IMG/VR virus record: IMGVR_UViG_3300031758_000022
Location: 1-64,000 of that record
Origin: a virus
Length of the DNA: 64,000 nucleotides
Reading direction: 5' to 3' (one strand)
Part shown: piece by piece, positions 32,101-39,540 of the stretch
How the letters are laid out: every line of letters begins with the position of its first letter
How positions within the stretch are numbered: position 1 is the first letter of the stretch
Notes under the pieces: model-generated
Seen by the model: only the letters and a program-made list of their open reading frames with translations
Databases searched by the model: none
What the model was told of the DNA's origin: nothing
Translations under genes and position numbers: made by a program

Positions 32101-33160
32101 TAAGGACACTGCTACTCTTGGTTTTTCAACCAATGTAAGACAATGGACTGAACTAAATGATTCCTTAAGTATTTTTGGAGCAATGCTTACCAAAACATTG
32201 GTTGAACAAACAATGCCTGATGGAACTGTAAATAAAATAAAATACAGTGATGCTTGGGAAGTTGTTGATGGTAAAGTACAATTAAAAGAAGGTGTTGATG
32301 CAGAATGGGCTCCTACAGGAGCAAAGTATAAAAACTTTATAAAGACAGTGCATGGCTTGATTAATAATATAGCCGGTGCTTATTCTCAGTTTGAAAGTCC
32401 AGAAGCAGGTAGATACCTACTATTCAGAGTAATTGCTAATATGAAAACATACTTTACAAGGATGTTTATGGATAGATGGCAATACAGATATAGAAATGGT
32501 AAATTTTTACCAAGATATGATGCTAATCTAAATGATGTGAGCAAAGGTTTCTATATTGACTTTTTGCAGACAATGGCTATGATGTTTAAAACAAGAGGTA
32601 AATCTCTAGCTTATATGACACCTGACCAAATTGTATCACTAAAGAAAGTCAGCATGGATACAATAATGCTTGTTGTATTACAGGAAATACTTGTAAAACT
32701 ATTCTTTGGCTTTGATCCGGATGATGAAGACAGGTTTGAAAAATTGAGAAAGAAAAGTGGACCTCTTCCAACACCTTTCACATCTGATTCTGAGGACCCA
32801 TTTCATATGGATGGTTGGATTTCAAATCACTTGCTTAACCTTGCTATGCAAACAAGAGCAGAGAATGAAGCTTGGATTCCTTGGCCAGGTATGGGTCTAG
32901 ATGATTATCTAGGTCTTATCAAAATGGAAAGTATCAGTGTTAAGAGTACAATGGATTACTATCAAAACATATTTACTTATTTGATAGACTATGCTACTGA
33001 TGATCCTTCAGGACGCTATAAAAGAGATGTTGGTCCTTATAATTGGCAACAAGAAGAGTCTTCTAAAATTGTAAACCAATTAATGAAAGTAATGAGTATA
33101 TCCGGTACAACTGTTGAACCTATAATATTAGTGCGTAACCTTCAAAAACGTGATAAATAA
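26102..33160 (+). CDS. Giant virion protein with zincin-like HEFAH motif, partner of the polymerase
   Basis: 2352 aa. It opens with NSCPNRISPEWKALSEAVGE, a start sequence I recognise from proteins next to the polymerase in crAss-like genomes. HEFAH at residues 660-664 (context EIVFHEFAHPIV) is an HExxH zinc-peptidase motif, a second one in this gene set besides that of the 3679-aa protein. Long Glu/Lys-rich helical regions occupy roughly 850-1500. Near 1850-2000 is a Gly/Phe/Ser-rich part (GIFGLSSTSFFAFNLPSTLK) with membrane-active character. The C-terminal region is enriched in aromatic residues. It starts six nt after the polymerase stop, and its own stop overlaps the next start by one base. 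A role in the ejected complex is inferred from position. Confidence 0.82.
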   Translation: MNSCPNRISPEWKALSEAVGEFEAMRDFMEYGDIRTPKEVQQKISKSKTENSKPIPFNKQLDDLLLDFVKGLKINVVEQPEEIVTTLRSLTGSPLAAFDVLQKYLAIKEDRNLETVPEVVAYIAYTFLGQKSKLGKDLWYNISSWDKYDYYYNKFAPFKRLGEPSFTMDDEVIESEDLFKNRNNWAHRQVIVEFIKQGLVGNFQKDISPEVTFDNPDLDAKFFAKKGFKNPYVEGKLLSIWNKLYNWIREHILGVKKFDTYNQEKLNNLLLDIVDNVYKKDYSKFIRGVYEKDGKLFKADGTELELKDYDKTLEKDQFAKSLILRLVENPYVNFKLSGSQVIRKYGNLWRDVNEDLHDIDGVITLETFRKEQNAKKFYEWITTRGLELKNAERRKQFTKEIIPFLEEQAWYRNVQDMFPSWTLGATFIGKDHKKGESVTISGYIEHPTETVLVKNADGTGASMFFKPSDNGKILPKRYVLDFFLRTAEGNYPEIFDNYWKDWKQIFEAKIAMGRSKDISDLIYFDPFINDKYKFTSKGYRYFSFSETQSKIESSDINSEEANVAFFKELGNYNNKYTALTEPLLVNEETNKKDRGNEIANKLAALLANNIEGLSVEMVTEEQAAQIIQDAGIPYKNEAAFYVGDKVYFIADRMTTEIVFHEFAHPIVRSIALSNNTLFNNLYNQVASTPEGRELINAVKRTYPELKEGSDRFKEEVIVFAISKAANLKYNNKAKSTGFAKFIKDLLFAVKQMFRRLLKGQKISIEKLDVDTTLDQLAEMLNSEKFKINTEVLNQEDVIAFARDIKQQVMDDLLTLEQSDMNKITREFSKTFLRQRKIMEATKYTEVKQLFENKLKKSDLSEVLSYLREYNISGEVSFKTDEEEIEYLTNHALALYNSLEKLNNMGKKAVGQLRKIATEEIDDKQALLRASNLNKFIVDWLSFLDYIQQVADSEVYRDNLTPDNALFSLISEARNNLQRGKRYTDDIYSEGVADLINTQLKPLNDNIEAYYERIRTKLKAKNAPQSLIDRYEEEYNEVRLTPETVKKLIEGELGDAHALNSFLEGYMYNQDPVVFGFASYVKDRYSEMYAEIQSSFNNFIDSIDGLASAAGYKTAYQRMTMGKDLWFLDAVSTNKEDSKPKLVWKFLTPFRNYQKDYRDLKDRLSAAHDKVNENNSNDNNKELINAITDLAAFEKKYMNRRYTDEYYELYNMFNDEIGKTAFLEREKIIGELRAYNGEITDPEELLNNITLSREKLKELKQLSSFTYSDGTPKPIDSDDYAVAKRLQEYNKLSKKFHEWKPREGAFESAYLHFEDLVATKYGRGSEEYDTSMEEWIEKNTVRKTSQRYFDDRNRIFTQLSALSSNDAVLEEINELREELNSYIAPYKDQNYIPIGSDIPPAVVKRIKEIEEELKELRKSSSTAPKGMTKAEYGVYKLYNETLDAYKIGAGAAPSADLTLQYEVIIERLAQSKLSQEDIDKSLEISQLYYELDLITKKSVSQNYLDTLNSFIQSTPKMLDYIQKNLNISEFSESDVNDLLLREPDMINMAVLFKMNPDFADWILKNHSTYTNQAGLNTYSPLSIWTYSRPASSDYYEQTIIFDNEGNEIKRIDGVPTAEYTYRTVKDFYVDDAGNEVKLKTERKTILDCFNEGLSIENATVDMLGNFLPKINNTDRTYINEDYFNLEKNDPAKFKLLNKLIQEHLNFQTKLPYDSRLDLEAPRYGQEDYEIFTTTRQNPLSVWAGKVKRFFSTAADDLEEGLNPTYMNASNTTDLLNDAYAKVPITGKYDLPSEQVSMDVLRGMTRYMQSGIKQKTLIDMLPTAQALRSILQDPGRNEEALKRKLKGFTAVVNLSTGYLYPKNSQQMSIRAKAINAFIEREFEGKTQTGFTKNMGGLNKFVNGIFGLSSTSFFAFNLPSTLKNTFGFKHQAMIQAAGGKYFTVGDYLKGSMWANATSFEISMQLYKTTSRSLNVQLVEMMDPLQGRLMKKITQGVGTTRSLFKDTATLGFSTNVRQWTELNDSLSIFGAMLTKTLVEQTMPDGTVNKIKYSDAWEVVDGKVQLKEGVDAEWAPTGAKYKNFIKTVHGLINNIAGAYSQFESPEAGRYLLFRVIANMKTYFTRMFMDRWQYRYRNGKFLPRYDANLNDVSKGFYIDFLQTMAMMFKTRGKSLAYMTPDQIVSLKKVSMDTIMLVVLQEILVKLFFGFDPDDEDRFEKLRKKSGPLPTPFTSDSEDPFHMDGWISNHLLNLAMQTRAENEAWIPWPGMGLDDYLGLIKMESISVKSTMDYYQNIFTYLIDYATDDPSGRYKRDVGPYNWQQEESSKIVNQLMKVMSISGTTVEPIILVRNLQKRDK

Positions 33161-33300
33161 TGGCTAAAGTCCAAACTTCAAAAAACAATTATGCTCCTGA
33201 CAACTTTAAGAAAAGCCGTCCTGGAGTTCACGCTAAAACCAAATTTAGCAAATTGAAATCTAGTAAGTTTTACAAAAAGCTAAATAGAGGACAAGGATAA
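33160..33300 (+). CDS. Small basic conserved phage protein (46 aa)
   Basis: A 46-residue ORF whose ATG overlaps the TAA of the 2352-aa gene by one base (TAATG), showing translational coupling. The protein is very basic and lacks acidic clusters: SRPGVHAKTKFSKLKSSKF is followed by YKKLNRGQG. The RPGVHAKTK...K-Y-RGQG pattern is one I recognise from small proteins of Bacteroidota tailed phages, with no known function. Composition suggests nucleic-acid binding, perhaps packaging with DNA or with the polymerase complex; that is inference. It is the last gene before the convergent terminator. Confidence 0.75.
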   Translation: MAKVQTSKNNYAPDNFKKSRPGVHAKTKFSKLKSSKFYKKLNRGQG

Positions 33301-33305
33301 AAAGA

Positions 33306-33332
33306 AAAACCCCGGCATTACACCGGGGTTTT
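33306..33332. terminator. Bidirectional intrinsic terminator at the convergence point
   Basis: AAAACCCCGG (33306-33315) pairs with CCGGGGTTTT (33323-33332) around a 7-nt loop. A-rich sequence precedes and T-rich sequence follows it, so it can stop both the plus-strand late block (last stop 33300) and the minus-strand replication block (last stop 33378). Confidence 0.9.
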
Positions 33333-33377
33333 CTCTTCCCTTTAGTTTATCAAAGAGTCTTGAGTGTGGGATACAGA

Positions 33378-33785
33378 CTACTTATCTGATATATTTCTTT
33401 CTACTTTATTGATGACTTTTGTAAGTCTAGGTTTAAAGTAAGAAGGACCTTTGAGAATTTTGCCATCTTCTCTGTAAATAGGTTTGCCATCAGCTCCTAG
33501 TTTGCTCATGTTGCTTCTGTGGATTTCAGTAAACACAGATTCCATGTACGCTTGAAAGCCATGTTCTACCATTGTACCACACAGAATATAAAGCATGTCT
33601 CCTAAGGCATCAGCAACACCGACAACATCTTTATCAAGACATGCCTTTAGGTATTCTTGATTCTCTTCTGCTAAAAGATCACTTCTTAAGTGATATCTTT
33701 CTTCTGGAATAAGAGTTAACTCTTCTGAAATGGGAGCATCAAAAGCTTCATGAAACTCTTTTACTTGTCTTAATTGTTTATTCAT
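33378..33785 (-). CDS. MazG-like all-alpha NTP pyrophosphohydrolase
   Basis: 135 aa from the ATG at 33785, whose ATGAATAA overlap with the upstream stop supports this start; a longer form from 33812 is possible. The motifs LLAEENQEYLKA (E-x-x-E) and VADALGDMLYILCG (D-x-x-D type) are those of the MazG/phosphoribosyl-ATP pyrophosphatase-like superfamily, which hydrolyses nucleoside triphosphates to monophosphates. Such enzymes are common in phage nucleotide pools, where they may remove modified or signalling nucleotides. It ends in TAG and is the last gene of the minus-strand block, next to another nucleotide-related gene. Confidence 0.82.
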   Translation of the reverse strand: MNKQLRQVKEFHEAFDAPISEELTLIPEERYHLRSDLLAEENQEYLKACLDKDVVGVADALGDMLYILCGTMVEHGFQAYMESVFTEIHRSNMSKLGADGKPIYREDGKILKGPSYFKPRLTKVINKVERNISDK

Positions 33786-34176
33786 TCTGGTCTGTAAAGA
33801 TGATTTTGTCATAGGTAGTTGTTGTATTTGTACCTGTTGGTATTTCTTTATAATTAATGTCCTCTTGGAACATACCCTCTAAAAGAATGAGATAGTTAAT
33901 AGTATCGCCTATCTTCTCTTCTACAAGAGCTTTAGAAGGAACTGTACCAAATTGTTGGCGGTCATCTATCATGTCCTTAATAGATTGCAAATGCTTACAC
34001 ATAAATTCCCAAGCAACTCCCTGAGGAGTTTTATGGAAACTTAATTTAGAAGCTTGTTCAAAAGTATGGAAAGCTGACTTATCAGCTCCATACTCTGTAC
34101 CCTTTGCTGACAGAACTTTTCTAATAAGTTCTAACCTAGGCTCTACTACAGTAGTTGTAAATTCTTTGCTTGTCAT
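33778..34176 (-). CDS. DUF1599-like nucleotide-modification-associated protein
   Basis: 132 aa. The sequence KGTEYGADKSAFHTFEQAS, then VAWEFMCKHLQSIKDMI and EKIGDTINYLILLEG, has the arrangement of the DUF1599/Nmad-type small all-alpha proteins found in phage nucleotide metabolism. These proteins resemble MazG pyrophosphatases in fold, and the D-x-x-N-Y segment would correspond to a metal site. The MazG-like gene starts inside its stop codon region, so the two are translationally coupled and may act together. Exact substrate unknown. Confidence 0.65.
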   Translation of the reverse strand: MTSKEFTTTVVEPRLELIRKVLSAKGTEYGADKSAFHTFEQASKLSFHKTPQGVAWEFMCKHLQSIKDMIDDRQQFGTVPSKALVEEKIGDTINYLILLEGMFQEDINYKEIPTGTNTTTTYDKIIFTDQNE

Positions 34177-34179
34177 GTT

Positions 34180-36183
34180 TTAAAACATTGAAAGTTGTAC
34201 ATTCTTTTTGTCTCCTTCTATCTTAATAATTTCTTTGTAGATCTTATTGATATAGTAAGCTTCATTAACATTGTATTCTGGCCATTTCTTTTGTTCAGCT
34301 ATGTTATAAACAGTTTGTTTAACAGCACCGGCTTCTACTTGAAAGGTTCTATGATCTACTTTATTGTGTTTATATATCTTACAGCCTTCATCTGAAATAT
34401 AAGCCCTAACAATTTTATGCAATGGCTTATTTATGACATTTCCATCAGCAAAGCAGGATGATGAGAAGTACCAATCTCCTTTAGCCTTAAGACCTGAACA
34501 GTAATCATATATATTACGATTCATGCTCAAATACTTTTCAGGGATAGTATTATAAACAAAATAGTTATAGATAGCTTTTGGTACAATAGCATAAGACTTG
34601 TTTTTGTGCAGTGCTAAATTTGAGAACTCAAATCTACCTTTGCACTTAGTAGCCTTATAAAAGTATTCACCATTTTCTTCATAGAATACATAGTCAGGAT
34701 TATCTTTTTTAATGTCTGACCATTGCTCATAAGAGACCTTCTTTGCTTTATTTACAGCAATATAGTTATTAACATCAGCTATAACTATCTTAGAGTATTC
34801 ATCATGCTCTAATTGAAGTTTTGTCATATCCTCCCACCTCTTACAAATCTCAAAGTATTTGTCTTTGTACTTTGCAGGAATCATTGTTTCAAGACCGTCT
34901 GTGTTTTGCATTAAAGGAATTGATCCTGGAATCTCCATACATATCATTTCATAAAGCATAGCCAAGCTTAGCTGGCCATTAATAGTAATACGCATAGTAA
35001 ACTCTGGATCATACAGAAAACTATTTTCATCATTGCTCAAACCATAGGTACTATTGAGAATGATCTTATAAACATAGTTTCTTGGATCTTTTTTAGGGAT
35101 TACTTTTCTTTCATCAAAGAACCATTCATACTGTTCACAAAAAGCTTCTTTAGGAATATGAGCCGGTGACCACTTGTTTCTAATAGCCAGATTAGGATAG
35201 AAACTTGTTACATCAGAGGTAATAATAAGCATCTCTTCATTAGATTCATATACTCCGGCATCTCTAGCACCGTGTACACCACCTAAACCAAAATCTGTTC
35301 TTACACCTTTGAAGTTAACAGAGTAGCTAAATCCTCCCTTTGTATTAGTAGGATCTATTACTAGATTTTTAAATGCTTCATGAATCTTTTGAAACGGCTT
35401 TGTCTCAAACTTTACATAAGGCAGGATAATCTCATTGACTCTAATCTCACTTCTTCTTGTTCTTAGTTGCTTAAGGTCATACTTCTTTACTTTTAGTTTT
35501 TCACTAAGAAAGTGTAGAAATAACTCCTTAGCTATTCTTGGCTCAGAAGCACTGTATAGATTAATATTATATTGCTTAGTAAGACTCTGCCGAAGATTAA
35601 TCTGACTTTTACTCAGATGCATAATGTTCTTGGTAGCCTTTACGTCATTAATACAATAGGAGATAATCTCATTAATCTGTTCCATTGTGGTTATAAATGT
35701 ACTATGGTGTATAGGCATCTCTTGGATGTTATACCAGTCCATACTAAACTCAATCCACTTAAGACTAGATCTTTTTGCAGGATTATCCCAGTGATTCAAT
35801 TTAAAGACATCTATTTGCTCAATAGATAAATCTCTTGGAGAAAACAAAGCAAATTCCCCAGCTTGACTCCTTTCAATTGTTTGTTGAGCTATGTTATACA
35901 GCTCATTTGCAACAAATTCCGGGTCACCATCAACTAAACCGTCCTGTACTTTTAGTATATACTCAGTTATCTGAGAGTCAAAAGCCAAACCGTTGAAGCT
36001 GATATGCCATTCATTGTTTTCTTTGTTTTCATTTAAGAACTTTATTAGTTCTACAGTGTCATTGCGGAGTTTATGTATTACAAAGACTTTTATTTCTTCT
36101 GTCTTATAGTGCTCAAAGCATGCTACAAAGCAGTTGATTAAAGTCTCATAGTCCATCACCCAGTGTGATTTTTTCATATGCAT
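34180..36183 (-). CDS. Family B DNA polymerase with 3'-5' exonuclease
   Basis: About 667 aa. Exonuclease motifs: DYETL near the N terminus (Exo I), FNGLAFDSQ (Exo II) and YCINDVKAT (Exo III). Polymerase motifs: A, SDVTSFYPN with catalytic Asp near residue 324; B, KIILNSTYG; C, QNTDGL with Asp near 429, where the usual first Asp of DTD is Asn. The length is short for a family B enzyme, in the range of mini phage polymerases. The ATG at 36183 is used here; ATG 36177 (MKKSHWVMDYE) is equally possible. It is the replicative polymerase of this genome as far as visible. A terminator-like hairpin lies 36 nt before the start. Confidence 0.92.
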   Translation of the reverse strand: MHMKKSHWVMDYETLINCFVACFEHYKTEEIKVFVIHKLRNDTVELIKFLNENKENNEWHISFNGLAFDSQITEYILKVQDGLVDGDPEFVANELYNIAQQTIERSQAGEFALFSPRDLSIEQIDVFKLNHWDNPAKRSSLKWIEFSMDWYNIQEMPIHHSTFITTMEQINEIISYCINDVKATKNIMHLSKSQINLRQSLTKQYNINLYSASEPRIAKELFLHFLSEKLKVKKYDLKQLRTRRSEIRVNEIILPYVKFETKPFQKIHEAFKNLVIDPTNTKGGFSYSVNFKGVRTDFGLGGVHGARDAGVYESNEEMLIITSDVTSFYPNLAIRNKWSPAHIPKEAFCEQYEWFFDERKVIPKKDPRNYVYKIILNSTYGLSNDENSFLYDPEFTMRITINGQLSLAMLYEMICMEIPGSIPLMQNTDGLETMIPAKYKDKYFEICKRWEDMTKLQLEHDEYSKIVIADVNNYIAVNKAKKVSYEQWSDIKKDNPDYVFYEENGEYFYKATKCKGRFEFSNLALHKNKSYAIVPKAIYNYFVYNTIPEKYLSMNRNIYDYCSGLKAKGDWYFSSSCFADGNVINKPLHKIVRAYISDEGCKIYKHNKVDHRTFQVEAGAVKQTVYNIAEQKKWPEYNVNEAYYINKIYKEIIKIEGDKKNVQLSMF

Positions 36184-36218
36184 CAATATTTTAAGTAGCT
36201 GATTACTCTTATAAAAAT

Positions 36219-36251
36219 AAAAAGGGGAGAGAACGTTATCTCTCCCTTTTT
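36219..36251 (-). terminator. Intercistronic hairpin with GATAACGTT-type loop
   Basis: AAAAAGGGGAGAG faces CTCTCCCTTTTT (one bulged G) around an 8-nt loop AACGTTAT, with T residues after the stem on the minus strand. It lies after the 131-aa gene and 36 nt before the DNA polymerase start. Confidence 0.75.
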
Positions 36252-36281
36252 TGCTGTACCGTAAAACTTAACTAACCGTTA

Positions 36282-36677
36282 TTAAGAAGCTGGAGTGCTA
36301 GGAGTACTCGTAGCATCCATACCTACTAAATACTTTTCAAAGTCAAATGTAGCGTTATTACTACCAAACATTTTAACAATTTGTCTGATATCATCCACAT
36401 TTGTAATATAGTATTCTTGAAAAGTTTCAAGAAGTTTTCTTTCCTCTTTATAAGGACTAGAACCTTCTGTGCGTATTTTTCTAGTTACTATATCACCATT
36501 GTCATCTATTTTGCGGACCATGTGAAAGCTTTGCTTTGTAGTTTTACCTATAATTGCAAGTACTTTGGAATCACGGTCATAGATACATTCTACAAAAGGA
36601 CAAGACAAATCAATAGGAATCATTTTGAATGTTTCCTGATTGTTCCAATCCGATTTAATTAAAAGCATATTACTCAT
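36282..36677 (-). CDS. Hypothetical protein in replication block
   Basis: 131 aa, not recognised. It is a mixed alpha/beta sequence with a regular beta pattern in the first half (FVECIYDRDSKVLAIIGKTT) and a helix with TNVDDIRQIVKMFG near residue 95. The C-terminal tail is low-complexity Thr/Ser/Pro (TSTPSTPAS). No enzyme motif is visible. It lies between the polymerase and a 188-aa unknown gene. A TAGATTTG resembling a Bacteroidota -7 box lies about 20 nt before its start (36697-36704), but without a matching -33 element. Confidence 0.65.
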   Translation of the reverse strand: MSNMLLIKSDWNNQETFKMIPIDLSCPFVECIYDRDSKVLAIIGKTTKQSFHMVRKIDDNGDIVTRKIRTEGSSPYKEERKLLETFQEYYITNVDDIRQIVKMFGSNNATFDFEKYLVGMDATSTPSTPAS

Positions 36678-36687
36678 ACTGTTGATT

Positions 36688-37254
36688 TTATTGTGGCAAA
36701 TCTACTACAAAACCTAGATCCTTAATAGAAACTGTTATTGTTTCTTTAGTAAAGTCTGGTTTATCACATAGTTCACCAACTGATTTTAATAATTTAGAGT
36801 TACACCCTAGAAGTTTTGCATAAGATTCAAAATAATCTTGTGGGTTTAAATAACTGTCAACATAAGCATAATTAGTTTTACTATTGAGATAATAAGTTAG
36901 AATTATGCTTTTTGCTTCTTTACTCAATTGAGAGTATTTACCATCAATCACTTTATCCCAATCACTTCTAAAGTCCTGTAAATCAAATATATATAATCCG
37001 ATATTATCAGGTGCTTCAAAAAATTCATGAAAAAATTGATTTCCTAGTAAGTGCCTCTTTTCAAAAACTTTATAGGCATTATCATCCCTAATATGATACT
37101 GACACACAAGTTTTGTATCCGAGTGGATACAATAACCTTCTAATGAAGTATAGGTGTTAATAGGACTAACACTGCTACCCTTAGGTACTAGTAAAAAAGG
37201 ATATAGAAATACCTTAGATTTTTGAAAATAGTCATTATACAATTTTTTAATCAT
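36688..37254 (-). CDS. Hypothetical protein in replication block
   Basis: 188 aa, not recognised. Composition is high in Tyr, Phe, Leu and Lys with no membrane segment. SKVFLYPFLLVPKGSSVSPI near the start and NIGLYIFDLQDFRSDWDKVI in the middle suggest a folded alpha/beta domain, and the C terminus (TITVSIKDLGFVVDL) looks like two strands. It sits 10 nt before the 131-aa gene and 14 nt after the nuclease gene, so it is in the same transcript as the polymerase and nuclease genes. Confidence 0.65.
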   Translation of the reverse strand: MIKKLYNDYFQKSKVFLYPFLLVPKGSSVSPINTYTSLEGYCIHSDTKLVCQYHIRDDNAYKVFEKRHLLGNQFFHEFFEAPDNIGLYIFDLQDFRSDWDKVIDGKYSQLSKEAKSIILTYYLNSKTNYAYVDSYLNPQDYFESYAKLLGCNSKLLKSVGELCDKPDFTKETITVSIKDLGFVVDLPQ

Positions 37255-37268
37255 ACAAGGTCTACTTT

Positions 37269-38270
37269 TTAAAGTGTTACCTTGCCAGTTGCAAATTTGT
37301 ATGGCAAAGTATAGTCTCTTTTACTATAGTGGTGATTTGCCTGGACAAGGGTTGATTTTGCTTTTTCTGTCCATAGATCCATTGTTGCATCTGAAACAGT
37401 AAACACATAAGACTGCTTATATATGTCAATGACTATAAAATTAAATATAATTTTGTAGCCATCAATATAAAATGCATCTACTACTAGCATTTTGTATATA
37501 GCAGCTTGTAGCCAGTAGTTGTAATATTCTACACTTTCAGGAAAATCCGCAATTGTTTTACCAGAAGTTTTTAAGTCACTGATTGTGATTGTTTTATCTT
37601 CATGGTTTACAATAACACCATCAACTATACCTTTTAGACCAAAGTCTTCAAAGATTAATTTGTCAATAGTAAGTGGGTGTTCTCTGTATATATCTACTGC
37701 TGCGCTATTGAGACCAAGACCAAGACTAATTTCCACATCCGGGTTTTGCTTTAGAACCTCTACAGATTCCTTACACTTAGTATAGGTCTCAGTATCAATA
37801 ACGTCTTTTCCTTCCTTTTCTTTGAGGAAGCTATAGTAACTAATGGTTTGGTCAGTTACTATTTTGTCTACACGTTGTTCATCAGTTTTTAATGACTGAT
37901 GAAGATTTGCTTCTTTTAAAATATCTATGATAACACTATCAAGAGATTTTAATTCTGAATCAAGAAGCATGTTTTGCTTTGCGTGCTGAAAAACCTTGTC
38001 TATAACAGCCTTGGAATTTTCTGATGGTAAAGATAATGGAGAAACCATGAACTTCTCATTGAATTTTTCAGGCTCTAGTAATAAGCAATGTATTACTTTA
38101 CCTTCAATTAAGTGAGCGCCAAGCTTTTCCTCTCTTTGATTCAGCACATATTGTGAATAAAAAAGCTTAGGTGAGTATAATAACTTACTTAAGCTGCTAT
38201 AACTAAAGTGAAACTTTTTGGAATAAAAAGCTTCCTCAAGTGCTAATACGTTTATTTCATCAAAATTCAT
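37269..38270 (-). CDS. Cas4/RecE-type PD-(D/E)XK exonuclease
   Basis: 333 aa from ATG 38270, which overlaps the stop of the upstream gene by 11 nt; a longer form would need a TTG start. FSYSSLSKLLYSPKLFYSQYV and GAHLIEGKVIHCLLLEPEKF match the N-terminal signature of DUF3799/PDDEXK_12 nucleases. The catalytic core is DGVIVNHEDKTITISDLKTS (Asp, then D-x-K), followed by YYNYWLQAAIYK with the Gln of the family. Such enzymes resect dsDNA ends for recombination. Together with the Sak4-like ATPase, SSB and RuvC-like resolvase nearby it forms a probable phage recombination set. Confidence 0.85.
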   Translation of the reverse strand: MNFDEINVLALEEAFYSKKFHFSYSSLSKLLYSPKLFYSQYVLNQREEKLGAHLIEGKVIHCLLLEPEKFNEKFMVSPLSLPSENSKAVIDKVFQHAKQNMLLDSELKSLDSVIIDILKEANLHQSLKTDEQRVDKIVTDQTISYYSFLKEKEGKDVIDTETYTKCKESVEVLKQNPDVEISLGLGLNSAAVDIYREHPLTIDKLIFEDFGLKGIVDGVIVNHEDKTITISDLKTSGKTIADFPESVEYYNYWLQAAIYKMLVVDAFYIDGYKIIFNFIVIDIYKQSYVFTVSDATMDLWTEKAKSTLVQANHHYSKRDYTLPYKFATGKVTL

Positions 38271-39471
38271 AAGTGTCTGGGATTTGTTCACTTGCAACGT
38301 TATTGTTTATTTCAGAAAGCTTTTCTTCATCAAGCTCAATGTGTACAGCTTTGATATACTTAGATATCATACCGACCTTAAGCTGCTTTGAAAGAATTTC
38401 AATCATCATGTTTTTAAAGTCACCTTCAAATTTGCCAATCTCTACACTTGTTCTTATAATCTGATCAAAAGTTATAGAATAGCCTGTGACTTTAAGAAAA
38501 GACAGCATACTTTGAAAAGCTACAGACTTTGTATACTTTTGATAACGGTGTCTTTGAAAATGCTTTTCAAGCAACAACATTAGGTAATGAGCATTCTCAT
38601 TAAAATTAGAATTGGCCATCATTGTCAAACCTAATTCAATATTTGTTTCATCTTCATTATCAAGCAATTTGTCTATAAACAAATAGTCATCATTGGATAA
38701 AATAGTGGCCCCTAGGTTAGCTTGAATTACAGAATCTTCAACTAAGACTTTATCTTTTATTGTCTGTATAAAGTGATAAGTATCTTGGTCAATAATACCA
38801 ACTGTTCTTCCTGGAAATTGTAAATTTATTTCTAATTGGGTTTTATCAAAAGCCGATATATTCTCAATAAGCTCTTTTATAAATCTTGAAGGTGTCCAAT
38901 TAAGAAGAGCATAATCAGTTGTATATGATTCAAGATCTTTTTTCATTGCCTGCAATAGTTCTAAATCTATTTTTTTATGTTTGAACTCATAACTAGAACT
39001 CTTAATAAGTGCTAGTATTTTATCTCTATTTAGTGAATTAGTAACAGCATCTACAAGTCTTATCAAATCCTTTCTTAAGTAAAGAGTATTGCTATAAGAA
39101 GTTGTAAATAATTTGCTAAAATTGTGTTTATTAACAACAACATGATCTGAATCATTTACATTTCTTACTATAGAAAAGTCATACTTCTCTTTTGCTTCTT
39201 TTAGTTTGTATCTAGGAATTAAAGCACTACGATGGATATAAAGTTTTTTAATATCTTTTAAGTCATAGTCTTTGTTTTCTATCATACCGACTTCTTTTAA
39301 AATAGAATTTGATAGGTAAGCAGTGCCACCAGAATACGGTAGTGTATCATTAATTGCAAGCCAATGACCTTCAACTGTTGATGACATATCATTATAAAAA
39401 AAGTCTTTAATATATACATACTTTAAAAACTTAACACCAGGTGTATCAAGGATTTTTATTTGTGATTCCAT
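38260..39471 (-). CDS. Hypothetical protein in replication block (403 aa)
   Basis: Not recognised. Mostly helical, Lys/Asn/Ser-rich, with no Cys pair and no nucleotide-binding loop. The C-terminal half has repeated leucine-rich helices (SMLSFLKVTGYSITFDQII, then MMIEILSKQLKVGMISKYIK) and an acidic tail. The first 110 residues look alpha/beta. It is co-translated with the Cas4-type nuclease through an overlapping TGA/ATG region, so it may be a partner of the nuclease; that is only positional inference. A terminator-like hairpin precedes it by 23 nt. Confidence 0.7.
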   Translation of the reverse strand: MESQIKILDTPGVKFLKYVYIKDFFYNDMSSTVEGHWLAINDTLPYSGGTAYLSNSILKEVGMIENKDYDLKDIKKLYIHRSALIPRYKLKEAKEKYDFSIVRNVNDSDHVVVNKHNFSKLFTTSYSNTLYLRKDLIRLVDAVTNSLNRDKILALIKSSSYEFKHKKIDLELLQAMKKDLESYTTDYALLNWTPSRFIKELIENISAFDKTQLEINLQFPGRTVGIIDQDTYHFIQTIKDKVLVEDSVIQANLGATILSNDDYLFIDKLLDNEDETNIELGLTMMANSNFNENAHYLMLLLEKHFQRHRYQKYTKSVAFQSMLSFLKVTGYSITFDQIIRTSVEIGKFEGDFKNMMIEILSKQLKVGMISKYIKAVHIELDEEKLSEINNNVASEQIPDTYEF

Positions 39472-39493
39472 AATTTTATTATTAGTAAATTAA

Positions 39494-39520
39494 AAAGTGA
39501 GCCCTGAATGAGCTCACTTT
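39494..39520 (-). terminator. Intercistronic intrinsic terminator
   Basis: AAAGTGAGC (39494-39502) faces GCTCACTTT (39512-39520); the minus-strand transcript continues with TTTTT. It follows the 88-aa gene and precedes the 403-aa gene start by 23 nt. Confidence 0.8.
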
Positions 39521-39540
39521 ATTATGATCAGTGCAAGCAC

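Noticed and set aside
36697-36704. TAGATTTG, a -7-like element 20 nt before the 131-aa gene
   Set aside because: It lies within the 3' end of the upstream gene and has no -33 element at the expected distance.
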